Assembly: GCA_900315745.1 (NCBI GenBank)
Contig: ONAG01000010.1
Coordinates: 1-64,000, forward strand
DNA from: an uncultured Prevotellaceae bacterium
GTDB lineage: Bacteria > Bacteroidota > Bacteroidia > Bacteroidales > Bacteroidaceae
Direction: 5' to 3'
DNA length: 64,000 bases
The notes beneath the pieces are model-generated. The model searched no databases, had not been told where the DNA came from, and worked only from the letters and a program-made list of their open reading frames with translations. The translations under genes and the position numbers were made by a program. Positions 1-7,908 of this stretch are shown here, piece by piece (position 1 is the first letter of the stretch; every line of letters begins with the position of its first letter).

Positions 1-1
1 G

Positions 2-376
2 TATGATGTGATGAATGACCAGTTTGTTTCAATAGACTACGGCTGCATATTCAATACTGCGACATTTGAGTATCCCCTTTCTCATCTTACGTCGACCGAT
101 ACGATCCTTTGGTCAGATCTCTTCGCCCACATCGTTCAGGGCATACAAAAACCTTGCTTTAAGCAATTCATAGAACGATTAAATAAGGAATACGAGAATT
201 CCATTCAACAATGTAATCTTATTTGCTCTGATATCATTGAGGACATTCCCCGTGAATGGAATGTTCCTCAAACTGTCATCAAGGATAAAATCAGCCAACT
301 ATTCGATGAGAAATGGTTGGTTGGAGTGTGGAACAACTTTATAGAATGCTTTAACGACAACATCCATTATGAATAA
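2..376 (+). CDS. HipA-like kinase, C-terminal part (gene begins outside the window)
   Basis: The frame is open to the left edge, so the 5' part of the gene is missing; the GTG/ATG near base 8 need not be the true start. The visible ~124 residues contain a segment (SIDYGCIF) resembling the Mg-binding Asp region near the end of the HipA-like (HipA_2) kinase fold, followed by a helical tail. The next gene is a DUF3037 protein that overlaps it by 8 bp. HipA_2 and DUF3037 genes are commonly adjacent, and this context is the main support. No substrate or toxin role can be assigned. Recognition rests on a short fragment, so confidence is moderate. Confidence 0.6.
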   Translation, partial: YDVMNDQFVSIDYGCIFNTATFEYPLSHLTSTDTILWSDLFAHIVQGIQKPCFKQFIERLNKEYENSIQQCNLICSDIIEDIPREWNVPQTVIKDKISQLFDEKWLVGVWNNFIECFNDNIHYE

Positions 377-713
377 TCTGATGTATAGTATTATTTATGC
401 AGTTATCCGGCCAGAAATTGCCGAGCGTATCAGTGTCGGTCTGATTTTTGTTGAGGGCGAAAAGGTAGATATTCGCTACTCACAACAGAAGTTGGATGCC
501 TTGCGGAATCTGTTTTCACAAAAAGAATATGAATTTGTCTCTCAAGTTGTTAGTTCCATGCCTACCAACGGGAAGATAAAAACCGTTAACGACATTAACT
601 ACCTCTCACGCTATTCCAACAATCTGATTGCCGTATCACCATTACAGAGCATTGATATAGAACCTACGGAACAAAGTAAAATTCGGCTTTTCCAAAACTA
701 TATTTGTGCATAA
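369..713 (+). CDS. DUF3037 family protein
   Basis: A 114-residue protein beginning with MYSIIYAVIRPEIAERISVG. This is the typical DUF3037 opening: a beta-strand, then a Glu-rich turn before VGLIFVEG. The ATG overlaps the end of the HipA-like kinase gene by 8 bp, implying translational coupling. DUF3037 proteins have no established biochemical role; their recurrent pairing with HipA-like kinases suggests a partner or antagonist, which is inference. It has no signal peptide or membrane segment and is presumably cytoplasmic. A REP-like repeat begins just after the stop codon. Confidence 0.75.
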   Translation: MNNLMYSIIYAVIRPEIAERISVGLIFVEGEKVDIRYSQQKLDALRNLFSQKEYEFVSQVVSSMPTNGKIKTVNDINYLSRYSNNLIAVSPLQSIDIEPTEQSKIRLFQNYICA

Positions 714-715
714 AA

Positions 716-735
716 TAATCAAGGGGACGGAGATT
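716..735 (+). repeat. REP-like solo repeat (GGGGACGG core)
   Basis: The string AATCAAGGGGACGGAGAT shares its core with the inverted repeats bounding the transposase element at 18381-18920 and with the double copy at 7555-7600. It lies directly after the DUF3037 gene. It reads as a solitary copy of the same repeat family. Confidence 0.5.
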
Positions 736-790
736 TATCCTAAATAGGATTATCCAAATTTGGATAAATTCAGTATTTCCGTTATCTTTG
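734..790 (+). promoter_or_regulatory. Two palindromes and a -7 box upstream of the ATPase remnant
   Basis: Two adjacent palindromes are visible: ATCCTAAATAGGAT (stem ATCCTA/TAGGAT) near 737-750 and the perfect 18-mer TTATCCAAATTTGGATAA at 750-767. They precede a Bacteroidetes -7 box, TATCTTTG, at 783-790. The arrangement looks like operator plus promoter, but the downstream gene survives only as a 3' fragment. The regulator is unknown. Confidence 0.5.
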
Positions 791-792
791 CA

Positions 793-1056
793 TTCATAAT
801 CACAGAGACCTATTCAGATTTGCTCGACAAACTGCCAGAGAAGCAACGGGAAGTATTCCTTGCCATAGCAAAAGAAGGAAAGGCAAAAGGTATTACAAGC
901 AAGTCGTTTATCAAACTGCACCACTTACAGACTGTCAGTGTAGTAACAGCAGCCGTGCGCAGTCTTTTAGACAAAGACCTGATTACAGAAGACAAGGGGA
1001 TATACACCGTTTACGATCCTTTCTTCGCCCTCTGGCTTCATCGAGAATTCATTTGA
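793..1056 (+). pseudogene. AAA-type ATPase, C-terminal remnant
   Basis: The reading frame encodes about 87 residues that resemble the end of Bacteroidales AAA (archaeal-type) ATPases: a winged-helix segment (LPEKQREVFLAIAKEG, then SVVTAAVRSLLDKDLI) ending with YDPFFALWL, a usual terminus of that family. The P-loop and the rest of the ATPase core are absent. The promoter at 783-790 sits where the body of the gene should be, so an internal deletion probably fused the promoter region to the 3' end. The nominal ATG at 760 lies upstream of the -7 box and is not a credible start. It is probably non-functional. Confidence 0.6.
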
Positions 1057-1075
1057 ATTCATTCAGTACAATGTC

Positions 1076-1465
1076 ATGTTGAACCGCACCCGTATTTCAC
1101 AAATTCCAGAAGTTCAATGGACGGATGTAACAAAAACCACATCAAATAAATCTGACGACCGACTCAATAAACTACAGCAGGAGACTGCCGCACAAGCCGC
1201 AGAGCGTATCCTTCAAGCTATCATCAGTGGCAACAGCAATCAAGCTAACGAAGCACTGGTCTATTACAAGAACATACTTCCTGCATTGTCCGATAAAATG
1301 AAAGGTTGTAAAGCCTCAGGCTTCCAAGAACGTCGTGACGGTGATTATGCCGGGACGTATGTGTTCTATACTCTGACGCATCTCGACGGGAAACAAGAGC
1401 AAAAACATATCGCGGTCAGGAACGACAACGAAAAACATATATGGATTGCAGACGGCGGTCTATAG
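1076..1465 (+). CDS. Hypothetical protein, possibly 5'-truncated
   Basis: 129 residues of no family I recognise. The N-terminal third is polar; a helical Ala/Gln-rich stretch (AAQAAERILQAIISG) follows, and the C-terminus (GTYVFYTLTHLDGKQEQKHIAV) looks like alternating beta strands. There is no signal peptide. The frame stays open well upstream of the ATG, into the ATPase remnant, so this may be the 3' end of a longer gene broken by the same deletion. A hairpin terminator follows at 1513. Coding is plausible; function is unknown. Confidence 0.45.
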   Translation: MLNRTRISQIPEVQWTDVTKTTSNKSDDRLNKLQQETAAQAAERILQAIISGNSNQANEALVYYKNILPALSDKMKGCKASGFQERRDGDYAGTYVFYTLTHLDGKQEQKHIAVRNDNEKHIWIADGGL

Positions 1466-1512
1466 ATGACATAATAATCAGAGAATTACACGCCAGTTTC
1501 TATGATTGCTGC

Positions 1513-1545
1513 CTCCCCGTTTACTTGCAAGTGACGGGGAGTTTA
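1513..1545 (+). terminator. Rho-independent terminator
   Basis: CTCCCCGT (1513-1520) pairs with ACGGGGAG (1534-1541), with an inner ACTTGCAAGT palindrome extending the stem. A short T-run follows. It ends transcription from the left before the AbiE operon. Confidence 0.65.
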
Positions 1546-1671
1546 TGTGTCTGTCCATATGGGATCCTGTTATAATGCTGGATTTAGTCAGAATACGCCC
1601 ATCATTATGGAAATAAACAGCCAATTTATATCTTTCTTGGCAAAATATTTTTATATTTGACAAAAAAGATA

Positions 1672-1679
1672 TACTTTTG
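1672..1679 (+). promoter_or_regulatory. AbiE operon promoter, -7 box
   Basis: TACTTTTG matches TAnnTTTG exactly. Initiation would fall around 1685, after the GTG at 1682, which favours the ATG at 1697 as the abiEi start. No good TTTG -33 box was seen at the usual spacing. Confidence 0.55.
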
Positions 1680-1696
1680 CAGTGACAAACACTGAT

Positions 1697-2440
1697 ATGA
1701 CAGCAACGGAAGTTATATTGAACTATGCAGTGGCACAGGGAGGAACTTTCCACAGGAAAGACCTGCTGCATGAAGTTGCCCGCCAGCAGACGGGCATCAA
1801 GGCCAGTGCGATTACCCTCCAGATTAACCGGATGCTTGCATCAGGCTCACTTCATAGGGTTGGGCACGGAGTCTATGAATTGGCTCATGACAGTCTGCCG
1901 GAATTCGTATATCAGCCATCAGAGATGGAGAAGGACATCTATTTGAGTCTAAAGCAGAAGTTTCCGCTCCTTGATATGTGTATTTGGAGCCCACGAGTGC
2001 TTGCCTCGTTCATGCTCCATGTGCCAGACATCGGCTATGTTTTCGTGGATGTGGAGAAGGACGGTATGGAGACGGTATTCCATGCCTTGCAGGAGATGAA
2101 ACTTGACAGAAACATTCTCCTGTCGCCTTCTCCCATAGACTGTGACCGTTATCTGACGGGTACTGATGCCCTCGTGGTGCGCCAACTGATAGGTCAGTCG
2201 CCGCTGACCATCGTGGACGGTTGTCAGGTACCCCGTATAGAGAAAATCCTTGTGGATGCCATTGGCGACAACGAACTGCTATTCGCCAGCGGTTCCGAGA
2301 TATACAACATATATGACTATGCGCGTGAGAGGAATCATGTCAACATGCGCAAACTGCTGAGATATGCCTCTCGCCGTAACAGGAAAGAGAAAGTTGAACA
2401 TATCATATACACGATAGACCATGATCAACCCCAAGAGTAG
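1697..2440 (+). CDS. abiEi: AbiEi-type antitoxin / transcriptional regulator
   Basis: 247 residues. The N-terminal ~65 residues form a winged helix (EVILNYAVAQGGTFHRKDLL, then a recognition helix and the VGHGVYEL wing), and the remainder matches the DUF6577/AbiEi C-terminal region. In type IV AbiE systems the antitoxin represses its own operon and counteracts the nucleotidyltransferase toxin without direct binding. The next gene starts 20 bp before this one stops and encodes the AbiEii toxin, so the pair is translationally coupled. The ATG at 1697 was chosen over the GTG at 1682 because the -7 box at 1672-1679 would start transcription downstream of that GTG. Confidence 0.85.
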   Translation: MTATEVILNYAVAQGGTFHRKDLLHEVARQQTGIKASAITLQINRMLASGSLHRVGHGVYELAHDSLPEFVYQPSEMEKDIYLSLKQKFPLLDMCIWSPRVLASFMLHVPDIGYVFVDVEKDGMETVFHALQEMKLDRNILLSPSPIDCDRYLTGTDALVVRQLIGQSPLTIVDGCQVPRIEKILVDAIGDNELLFASGSEIYNIYDYARERNHVNMRKLLRYASRRNRKEKVEHIIYTIDHDQPQE

Positions 2441-3485
2441 AAGCCTTGAGTGGATAACCGAGGCCGCCCGCCAAATGGGTGTCCGCGATATTGCATTGGT
2501 TGAAAAGACCATCCGTGCCTTTTCGCTTCTTGAAGCACTGGCTCGTTCCGGCTGTCCTTTCATCTTCAAGGGCGGCAGTTCGCTAATGCTTCACCTGAAC
2601 ACCAGTAAACGATTGTCAATAGACATTGATATCATCTGTCCTCCAGGAACCGTCATAGAGGAATATCTCAGCCAGTATGCAGAAGAATACGGCTTTGGCA
2701 AAGTGGAACTCGTAGAGCGCATATCAAGAACTGAAGTCCCGAAGCAACACGCCAAATTCTACTACGAAGTGAGCTATCCAGGTAAAGGTGGACAGGACAA
2801 GATACTGCTTGACGTGCTCTTCGAGGAAACGCACTATTCCCAGATTGTGTCTCTACCCATACAAAGTCCGTTGCTGATGATAGACGAACCTCTCGTCACG
2901 GTCAGCTTGCCGAGCCATGAGGATTTGTTGGGCGACAAACTGACGGCTTTCGCTCCGCACACGACGGGCATCCCATTCTTCAAGGGCCAGAAGAAATGTA
3001 CTATGGAGATTATCAAGCAACTCTTTGACGTAGCCTCGCTGTTTGACATCACCGAAAACATCTCTGTTACCCGCCAGACCTTCCAGAAGTTTGCCAAGGT
3101 GGAATTGCAATATCGCAACCTGCCATCAGATGACATTCAACAAGTGCTTGATGACATCTACCAGACGGCCATCACCATATGTATGCGCGGTTTGGCGAAT
3201 CCAGAGGAATACAAACTCCTACAAGATGGCATTAGTCGTATTGGCAATTTCATTCACAGCGAGAAGTACACCTTGGATTCTGCCATTATCAATGCTGCTA
3301 AAGTGGCTTACCTCAGCCGACTTTTGGAGAAGGGAACTAACGAGATACGGCACTATACTCAAAACGATATAGGTAAGTTAGCATCACAGACTCTTCGACT
3401 CCCTTTGCCCACCAAACTCAACAAACTAAAAAAGACACATCCCGAGGCTTTCTTTTATCTGAATGAAATACAACTGATTGGATAG
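2421..3485 (+). CDS. abiEii: AbiEii/AbiGii nucleotidyltransferase toxin
   Basis: 354 residues. It carries the nucleotidyltransferase signature GGSSL (residues 51-55) followed by SIDIDII, whose two Asp residues (68 and 70) are the expected metal ligands. A motif around LGDKLTAFAP and a helical C-terminal half follow, as in the AbiEii/DUF1814 family. Such toxins modify tRNA or other targets by nucleotide transfer and act in phage abortive infection or plasmid maintenance. The catalytic motifs are intact and the length is in the family range, so the system appears functional. It overlaps abiEi by 20 bp. Confidence 0.88.
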   Translation: MINPKSRSLEWITEAARQMGVRDIALVEKTIRAFSLLEALARSGCPFIFKGGSSLMLHLNTSKRLSIDIDIICPPGTVIEEYLSQYAEEYGFGKVELVERISRTEVPKQHAKFYYEVSYPGKGGQDKILLDVLFEETHYSQIVSLPIQSPLLMIDEPLVTVSLPSHEDLLGDKLTAFAPHTTGIPFFKGQKKCTMEIIKQLFDVASLFDITENISVTRQTFQKFAKVELQYRNLPSDDIQQVLDDIYQTAITICMRGLANPEEYKLLQDGISRIGNFIHSEKYTLDSAIINAAKVAYLSRLLEKGTNEIRHYTQNDIGKLASQTLRLPLPTKLNKLKKTHPEAFFYLNEIQLIG

Positions 3486-3896
3486 GCTATAACCGTTTAA
3501 ATCAAGAGGACGAAAATATTGATTCACCATTTCATATGGAAGCCTAAAAATCCTTTGTAAATGCTTGATAATCAGCACTGACCCAAAAAGACAAAAAATA
3601 AAACGGTACAAAAAATGCAATGAGATTTTTTATGGATTTTACCTTCTTGAATATATGCTTTTGGGCATTTATGAAACTGCAGAAAACAACAAAGTTTAAG
3701 GTTTGATTAAGGTTATTTAACCATCCTGAAAAAGGAACCAAACGATGATTTGACAATAGTTTGATGGCATTCACACGTTAAAATCACAAATCTTCACTTA
3801 GTATTTTTAAAAAAGTCGTAACTTTGTCGCATTACCAAAGTAACATCTTTGCCGGTTTTTCACATCATTCGGACAATTCATCAATGATACAGCAAT
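3486..3896 (+). promoter_or_regulatory. Gene-free stretch with promoter for the modular surface protein
   Basis: No coding region is credible in these 411 bases. A -7 box, TAACTTTG, lies at 3819-3826, about 70 bp before the next start codon. A degenerate copy of the REP-like core (AATCAAGAGGACGAAA) is visible near 3500. The rest is AT-rich with no strong hairpin. Confidence 0.5.
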
Positions 3897-6800
3897 ATGA
3901 AAGAGAAAAAACTGACCATTATGCTGATTGCCCTGCTGTGCGCGGTCGTGCAAGGGGCATTGGCACAAAACAATCCCATCTTATGGGACTTCGAAGATGA
4001 GGCCCAGCTCGACGGCTGGACACTTGTCGACAATGACGGTGACGAATTCAACTGGAAGTATTACAGCAACACCGGACGTGAAAATGGCAGGATGACCACT
4101 CAATCGGGCGATGGCATCATGATGTCGGCAAGTTATGACAATGAAGAAATGGGTCCGCTGTCACCCGACAACTGGCTCATCTCCCCAGAGGTCACCCTCG
4201 GCGGCACCCTGTCGCTTTGGGCTTGCGGACAAGATGATACCTACTGCCATGAAATCTTCGCCGTCTATGTCTCTGTGGATGGCATGACGAATGGTGTTGG
4301 CAGTGAGCTGGTAGGCGGTGGCCACTTCATACAAGTGGGTACCGACATTACCACTACTGGAGATATGATAATGTACGCTTTCAATCTGAAGCAGTTTGAA
4401 GGGACAACAGGCCGCTTCGCTATCCGGCACTATAAGACCACAGATGAGTTCATACTCAACATCGACGACATAGAGCTCGACACCGACAAGGAGTATATTC
4501 CTGATCCCACCACGCCTACTAACCTTACGGTTGCCCTTGCAGCCACTACTGCCAATGTGACATGGGATGGTGCTGAAGGCGACAAATGGAACTTGCGCTA
4601 CAAGGTGATTAATCCTAACGAAACCGTGAATTTATTATGGGACCTCACGGAGGATAATTACGAGTCTCTAACTGAAGACTGGACTGTTGAAGACCGAGAT
4701 GGCGACGGCAATAATTGGGGATTTTTTTATAGTTATTACGACCCCAACGGCACGGGTGACCCCGATGAGAAAGTTGGCTTTTGTTCTGATAGTTACACCC
4801 AAAATGATGGTCCTTTATCTCCCAACAACTGGCTGATTTCTCCAGAATTACCACTTGGCGGCACTTTTACTTTCTATGCCCAAAACGATTCCTATCCCAA
4901 CGATGTTTTAGGTGTATATGTGATAACGGATGAAGGTACTTTTCAGATAGGTGTTGACTTTACTCCTCCGAAAGACGAATGGGAAAAGTACAGCTTCGAT
5001 ACGAAAGCTTATAAAGGACAGGTGGGTAAGATTGGCATTGTCCATCACAACTGTACTGATGGATGGCATGTATGTGTTTGCTACATTTCATATATTAAAG
5101 AAGGTGATTCTCCTGCCACGTGGACCGAAGTGAACGGACTTGCCACAACCAGCTGTACGCTTACGGACTTGGACCCTGAGACGAAGTATGAGGTACAGGT
5201 GCAGGCATACAATCAGAAGGGGGAAAGCACATGGACTGGCTCCATCTTCACAACGACTAAATTGACAGATGTCACGGAAATCGGCAGCGGCACGGAGGCC
5301 GACCCGTACATCATCACCACCATTGCGCAGATGCAGACCTTGGCAACAAAGATGAACAATACCACGAATCCTGAGCACTTCGTCGGTGTCCACTTCGCCT
5401 TAGGCAACGATTTGGACTTCAGCGGTGAGACATTCACCACCATAGCTACGGGTGCAGGCGTTAAGTATTACTTCTCCGGCACCTTCGACGGCAGGGGCCA
5501 CACCATCAGCGGCATCAACTTCGATTCCGGGACCAGCGGACGGCGTGGCATCTTTGGGTTGGTGAGAAACGGCGGCACAGTGAAGAACCTGACGCTGAAG
5601 AGCAGCACCATCAAAGGTGGCGACGCCACGGGTGGCATCGTCGGACGGTTGATGGCCGGCTGTCTCGTGGAGAACTGCCATGTGGAAAGCGATGTCACCG
5701 TTACTGGCATTAACTACGCTGGTGGCGTAGTGGGCTACAATCTGGTCGGCACCATCCGGGCCTGCTCCAGCGCAGCCAATGTCAGCGGCAGCTATTATAT
5801 AGGCGGCATCACTGGTGCCTGCGATCCTGGCAGTACGGTGGAGAACTGCTTTTACTATGGTGGCAGTATTACGGGAACCAACGTGGGAGCCATTGTGGGA
5901 ATCGAAACTCATCCCATCAATACACTCCCCAATTACAATTATCTCGGCAACCTCTATTACACGACGGCCAACATCAAGGGTGTGGACGGCAGCGATAAAG
6001 ATGGAGCCGAGCGCGGCTATAAGATTATAAGCGGCACTGATGACCTCACCTTCAAATACAACAACAACGACGGCAGCATCATCCGCTACGACGACTATTG
6101 CATCACAAAGATTGGCGACGGACTGTACTATAAGGGCGTGTACTACGGCAAGGCGAATGGCAGCGTCAACATTGTGGCCTCTATTCCCTCTGGCACCATT
6201 ACGAAACTCGAGACTGATAATGGCACGCTCACCGGCTCGTTCAACGCTTATAAGCTGACCTTCGCCGATGCTGATGCCACCATCACCGCAATCGTCGCCG
6301 ACGAACCGATTGATGTAACACTCTACGACAACGATACGGATGCAACAGAAGAGAACGCTTCTATCATCAGTGCCAACGACGAACAATATGCCAACGTGAC
6401 GCTCAGCGGCCGCACGCTATACAAGGACGGTTGCTGGAACACCCTCTGCCTGCCCTTCGATTTCGTGATAGAGGGGTCTCCCCTCGAGGATGCCACCATC
6501 ATGGTGCTCGACGGCGAAGGTTCTTCCTTCGACAACGAAACAGGCACCCTGACGCTCAACTTCACTGACTATACTGAAACGGTGTTCACTGCCGGCACAG
6601 CCTGTATCGTGAAATGGGCCAGTGGCAGCGACATCGAGAATCCTGTGTTCAATGGCGCTGTCATCAAGAACGTTCAGCCAGCCGCCACGAGCAGCAGCGA
6701 CAACGCTGTCACCTTCGTCGGCCTCTACTCGCCCAAGGCTTTCACTGCCGAAGGTGACAAGACTATTCTCTATTTAGGAGCCGACGACAAACTCCATTAT

Positions 6801-7067
6801 CCCAACGGCGAAATGACCATCTATGCCTTCCGCTCCTACTTCCAGCTGAACAACGGCCTGGTGTGTGGTGAGCCTGATCAATCTGGCGGTGTCAACGCCT
6901 TCGTGCTCAATTTCGGCCATGGCAACGAGACAGCCATATCTCTCATCACATATCCCTCATCACTCACCTTTGATGCCTGGTACACGATCGACGGCAGGAA
7001 ACTAATCGGCAAGCCCACGACCAAGGGCATCTATATCAATAATGGACGTAAGGTGGTTATCAAGTAA
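3897..7067 (+). CDS. Secreted modular surface protein (choice-of-anchor J, Fn3, GLUG, T9SS-like C-terminus)
   Basis: 1056 residues. Residues 1-23 are a signal peptide ending ALA-Q. Two related choice-of-anchor J/cleaved-adhesin-like domains lie at about 28-195 and 246-402; each has a PxNWLISPE motif followed by a Gly-rich turn. The first is followed by the start of a fibronectin III-like segment (~204-240), and an Fn3-like segment covers ~405-455. GLUG-type repeats (GGIVGRL, GGVVGYN, GGITGAC) span ~575-670. The final ~30 residues (YTIDGRKL ... KGIYINNGRKVVIK) resemble the short C-terminal tails common on Prevotella surface proteins exported by the type IX system. A role as a surface or secreted adhesin-like protein is inference; no catalytic domain was recognised. 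Confidence 0.8.
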   Translation: MKEKKLTIMLIALLCAVVQGALAQNNPILWDFEDEAQLDGWTLVDNDGDEFNWKYYSNTGRENGRMTTQSGDGIMMSASYDNEEMGPLSPDNWLISPEVTLGGTLSLWACGQDDTYCHEIFAVYVSVDGMTNGVGSELVGGGHFIQVGTDITTTGDMIMYAFNLKQFEGTTGRFAIRHYKTTDEFILNIDDIELDTDKEYIPDPTTPTNLTVALAATTANVTWDGAEGDKWNLRYKVINPNETVNLLWDLTEDNYESLTEDWTVEDRDGDGNNWGFFYSYYDPNGTGDPDEKVGFCSDSYTQNDGPLSPNNWLISPELPLGGTFTFYAQNDSYPNDVLGVYVITDEGTFQIGVDFTPPKDEWEKYSFDTKAYKGQVGKIGIVHHNCTDGWHVCVCYISYIKEGDSPATWTEVNGLATTSCTLTDLDPETKYEVQVQAYNQKGESTWTGSIFTTTKLTDVTEIGSGTEADPYIITTIAQMQTLATKMNNTTNPEHFVGVHFALGNDLDFSGETFTTIATGAGVKYYFSGTFDGRGHTISGINFDSGTSGRRGIFGLVRNGGTVKNLTLKSSTIKGGDATGGIVGRLMAGCLVENCHVESDVTVTGINYAGGVVGYNLVGTIRACSSAANVSGSYYIGGITGACDPGSTVENCFYYGGSITGTNVGAIVGIETHPINTLPNYNYLGNLYYTTANIKGVDGSDKDGAERGYKIISGTDDLTFKYNNNDGSIIRYDDYCITKIGDGLYYKGVYYGKANGSVNIVASIPSGTITKLETDNGTLTGSFNAYKLTFADADATITAIVADEPIDVTLYDNDTDATEENASIISANDEQYANVTLSGRTLYKDGCWNTLCLPFDFVIEGSPLEDATIMVLDGEGSSFDNETGTLTLNFTDYTETVFTAGTACIVKWASGSDIENPVFNGAVIKNVQPAATSSSDNAVTFVGLYSPKAFTAEGDKTILYLGADDKLHYPNGEMTIYAFRSYFQLNNGLVCGEPDQSGGVNAFVLNFGHGNETAISLITYPSSLTFDAWYTIDGRKLIGKPTTKGIYINNGRKVVIK

Positions 7068-7078
7068 AGGAGGACAGA

Positions 7079-7288
7079 ACGAAGAAAAGGACATATATAC
7101 AACCTGAAATCTGGGTGGAGGAATTGAAAGCAGAGTGTCCTTTGCTTGTCAATTCCATTACCAAAATTCATACCAACCTTGGAAGTTACACCCTCGGGTA
7201 TGGCGGCGGTGGCAGCGGTCCTGCCCGAGCAGGCGAAAACAATCTTTGGGATGATGAAGACGACGATACCGATTGGGATCAGCTGTAA
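7079..7288 (+). CDS. Small acidic-tailed protein with apparent ACG start
   Basis: This 69-codon ORF has no ATG, GTG or TTG start between the upstream in-frame stop at 7049 and the body of the protein. An unusually strong Shine-Dalgarno (AAGGAGGA, 7067-7074) lies five bases before ACG-AAG-AAA, where ATG would be expected. The product reads as a basic start, then QPEIWVEELKAECPLLVNS, a GYGGGGSGPARAGE linker, and WDDEDDDTDWDQL. This fits a class of short Prevotella proteins encoded next to large surface proteins (inference). It begins 11 bp after the modular surface protein gene and ends at a terminator. It is either an ACG-initiated gene or a start-codon mutant. Confidence 0.5.
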   Translation, partial: TKKRTYIQPEIWVEELKAECPLLVNSITKIHTNLGSYTLGYGGGGSGPARAGENNLWDDEDDDTDWDQL

Positions 7289-7312
7289 GACTTCATCATT
7301 CACTTCACAGCG

Positions 7313-7349
7313 CAGCCTCCATACAATATGCATGGAGGCTGTGTTTTTT
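7313..7349 (+). terminator. Rho-independent terminator
   Basis: A perfect 10-bp stem (CAGCCTCCAT 7313-7322, ATGGAGGCTG 7332-7341) with a nine-base loop is followed by a six-T run at 7344-7349. It ends the surface protein/small ORF unit. Confidence 0.85.
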
Positions 7350-7856
7350 GATTTTAGGCGGGATTTATGATGCCGGTTTTCAATCCAAAAGACCCCCAAA
7401 AACGGCTTTTTGTACCGCCGTTGTACCTCAACATCCTGAAAAGCCAATTGATAAAGAGGTGAATGCAATTGGGGGAGAATGTTAAGAATAAAAAGGGCTG
7501 CTTATAGCTGCCTTTCTCATCCATTATATGACCATAGGGAAAATGAAGTTTTAAATCACGGGGACGGAAATCACGGGGACGGAGATTCTGATACATTCTC
7601 CATATGGGAACAGTTTTTTGGGGCTTCTTGTACCGCCATTGACATTCTGTCTTCTTTCGTCACGACTCGGCATAGACTATGCAAGCACGTCTCTGTTCTC
7701 ACTGCTCCGAAAGTTGTACCTCGCCCATCTTAAAATCCCGTAAATAAAGGGGGGATGATAATTCGGCACAATTTTGCATTAGCAAAAAACTTCAAAGGAG
7801 CATTTATATGAACACTACTTTTTGAAGTATGATGATTGAAATTTACCAAAAACAAT
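7350..7856. other. Gene-free stretch with repeat fragments
   Basis: No credible gene lies between the terminator and the YhcG promoter. The sequence holds the double REP-like copy at 7555-7600 and two related strings containing TTGTACCGCC (near 7420 and 7630). The open frames here lack any family resemblance or start-site support. It looks like a site of accumulated repeats and decayed DNA. Confidence 0.4.
7555..7600 (+). repeat. Double REP-like repeat
   Basis: AATCACGGGGACGG occurs twice in tandem, 16 bases apart (7554 and 7570). The second copy continues into AGATTCTGATAC, which resembles the AAATTGATACG continuation of the terminal repeat at 18381. It is a solo copy related to the ends of the transposase element. 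Confidence 0.6.
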
Positions 7857-7864
7857 TATCTTTG
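7857..7864 (+). promoter_or_regulatory. Promoter -7 box for the YhcG-type nuclease gene
   Basis: TATCTTTG matches TAnnTTTG exactly and lies 45 bp upstream of the start codon. No clear -33 TTTG at ideal spacing was found. Confidence 0.55.
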
Positions 7865-7908
7865 CAACTGATTTCCATAGTGGGAATTGAAATCAACAAG
7901 GAGCAACT

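Noticed and set aside
5400-6386. A 328-codon open frame on the minus strand
   Set aside because: It lies fully inside the modular surface protein gene, has no family resemblance, and arises from the codon composition of the plus-strand gene.
7479-7733. An 84-codon plus-strand frame between the terminator and the YhcG-type gene
   Set aside because: It runs through the double REP-like repeat and has no recognisable protein features.
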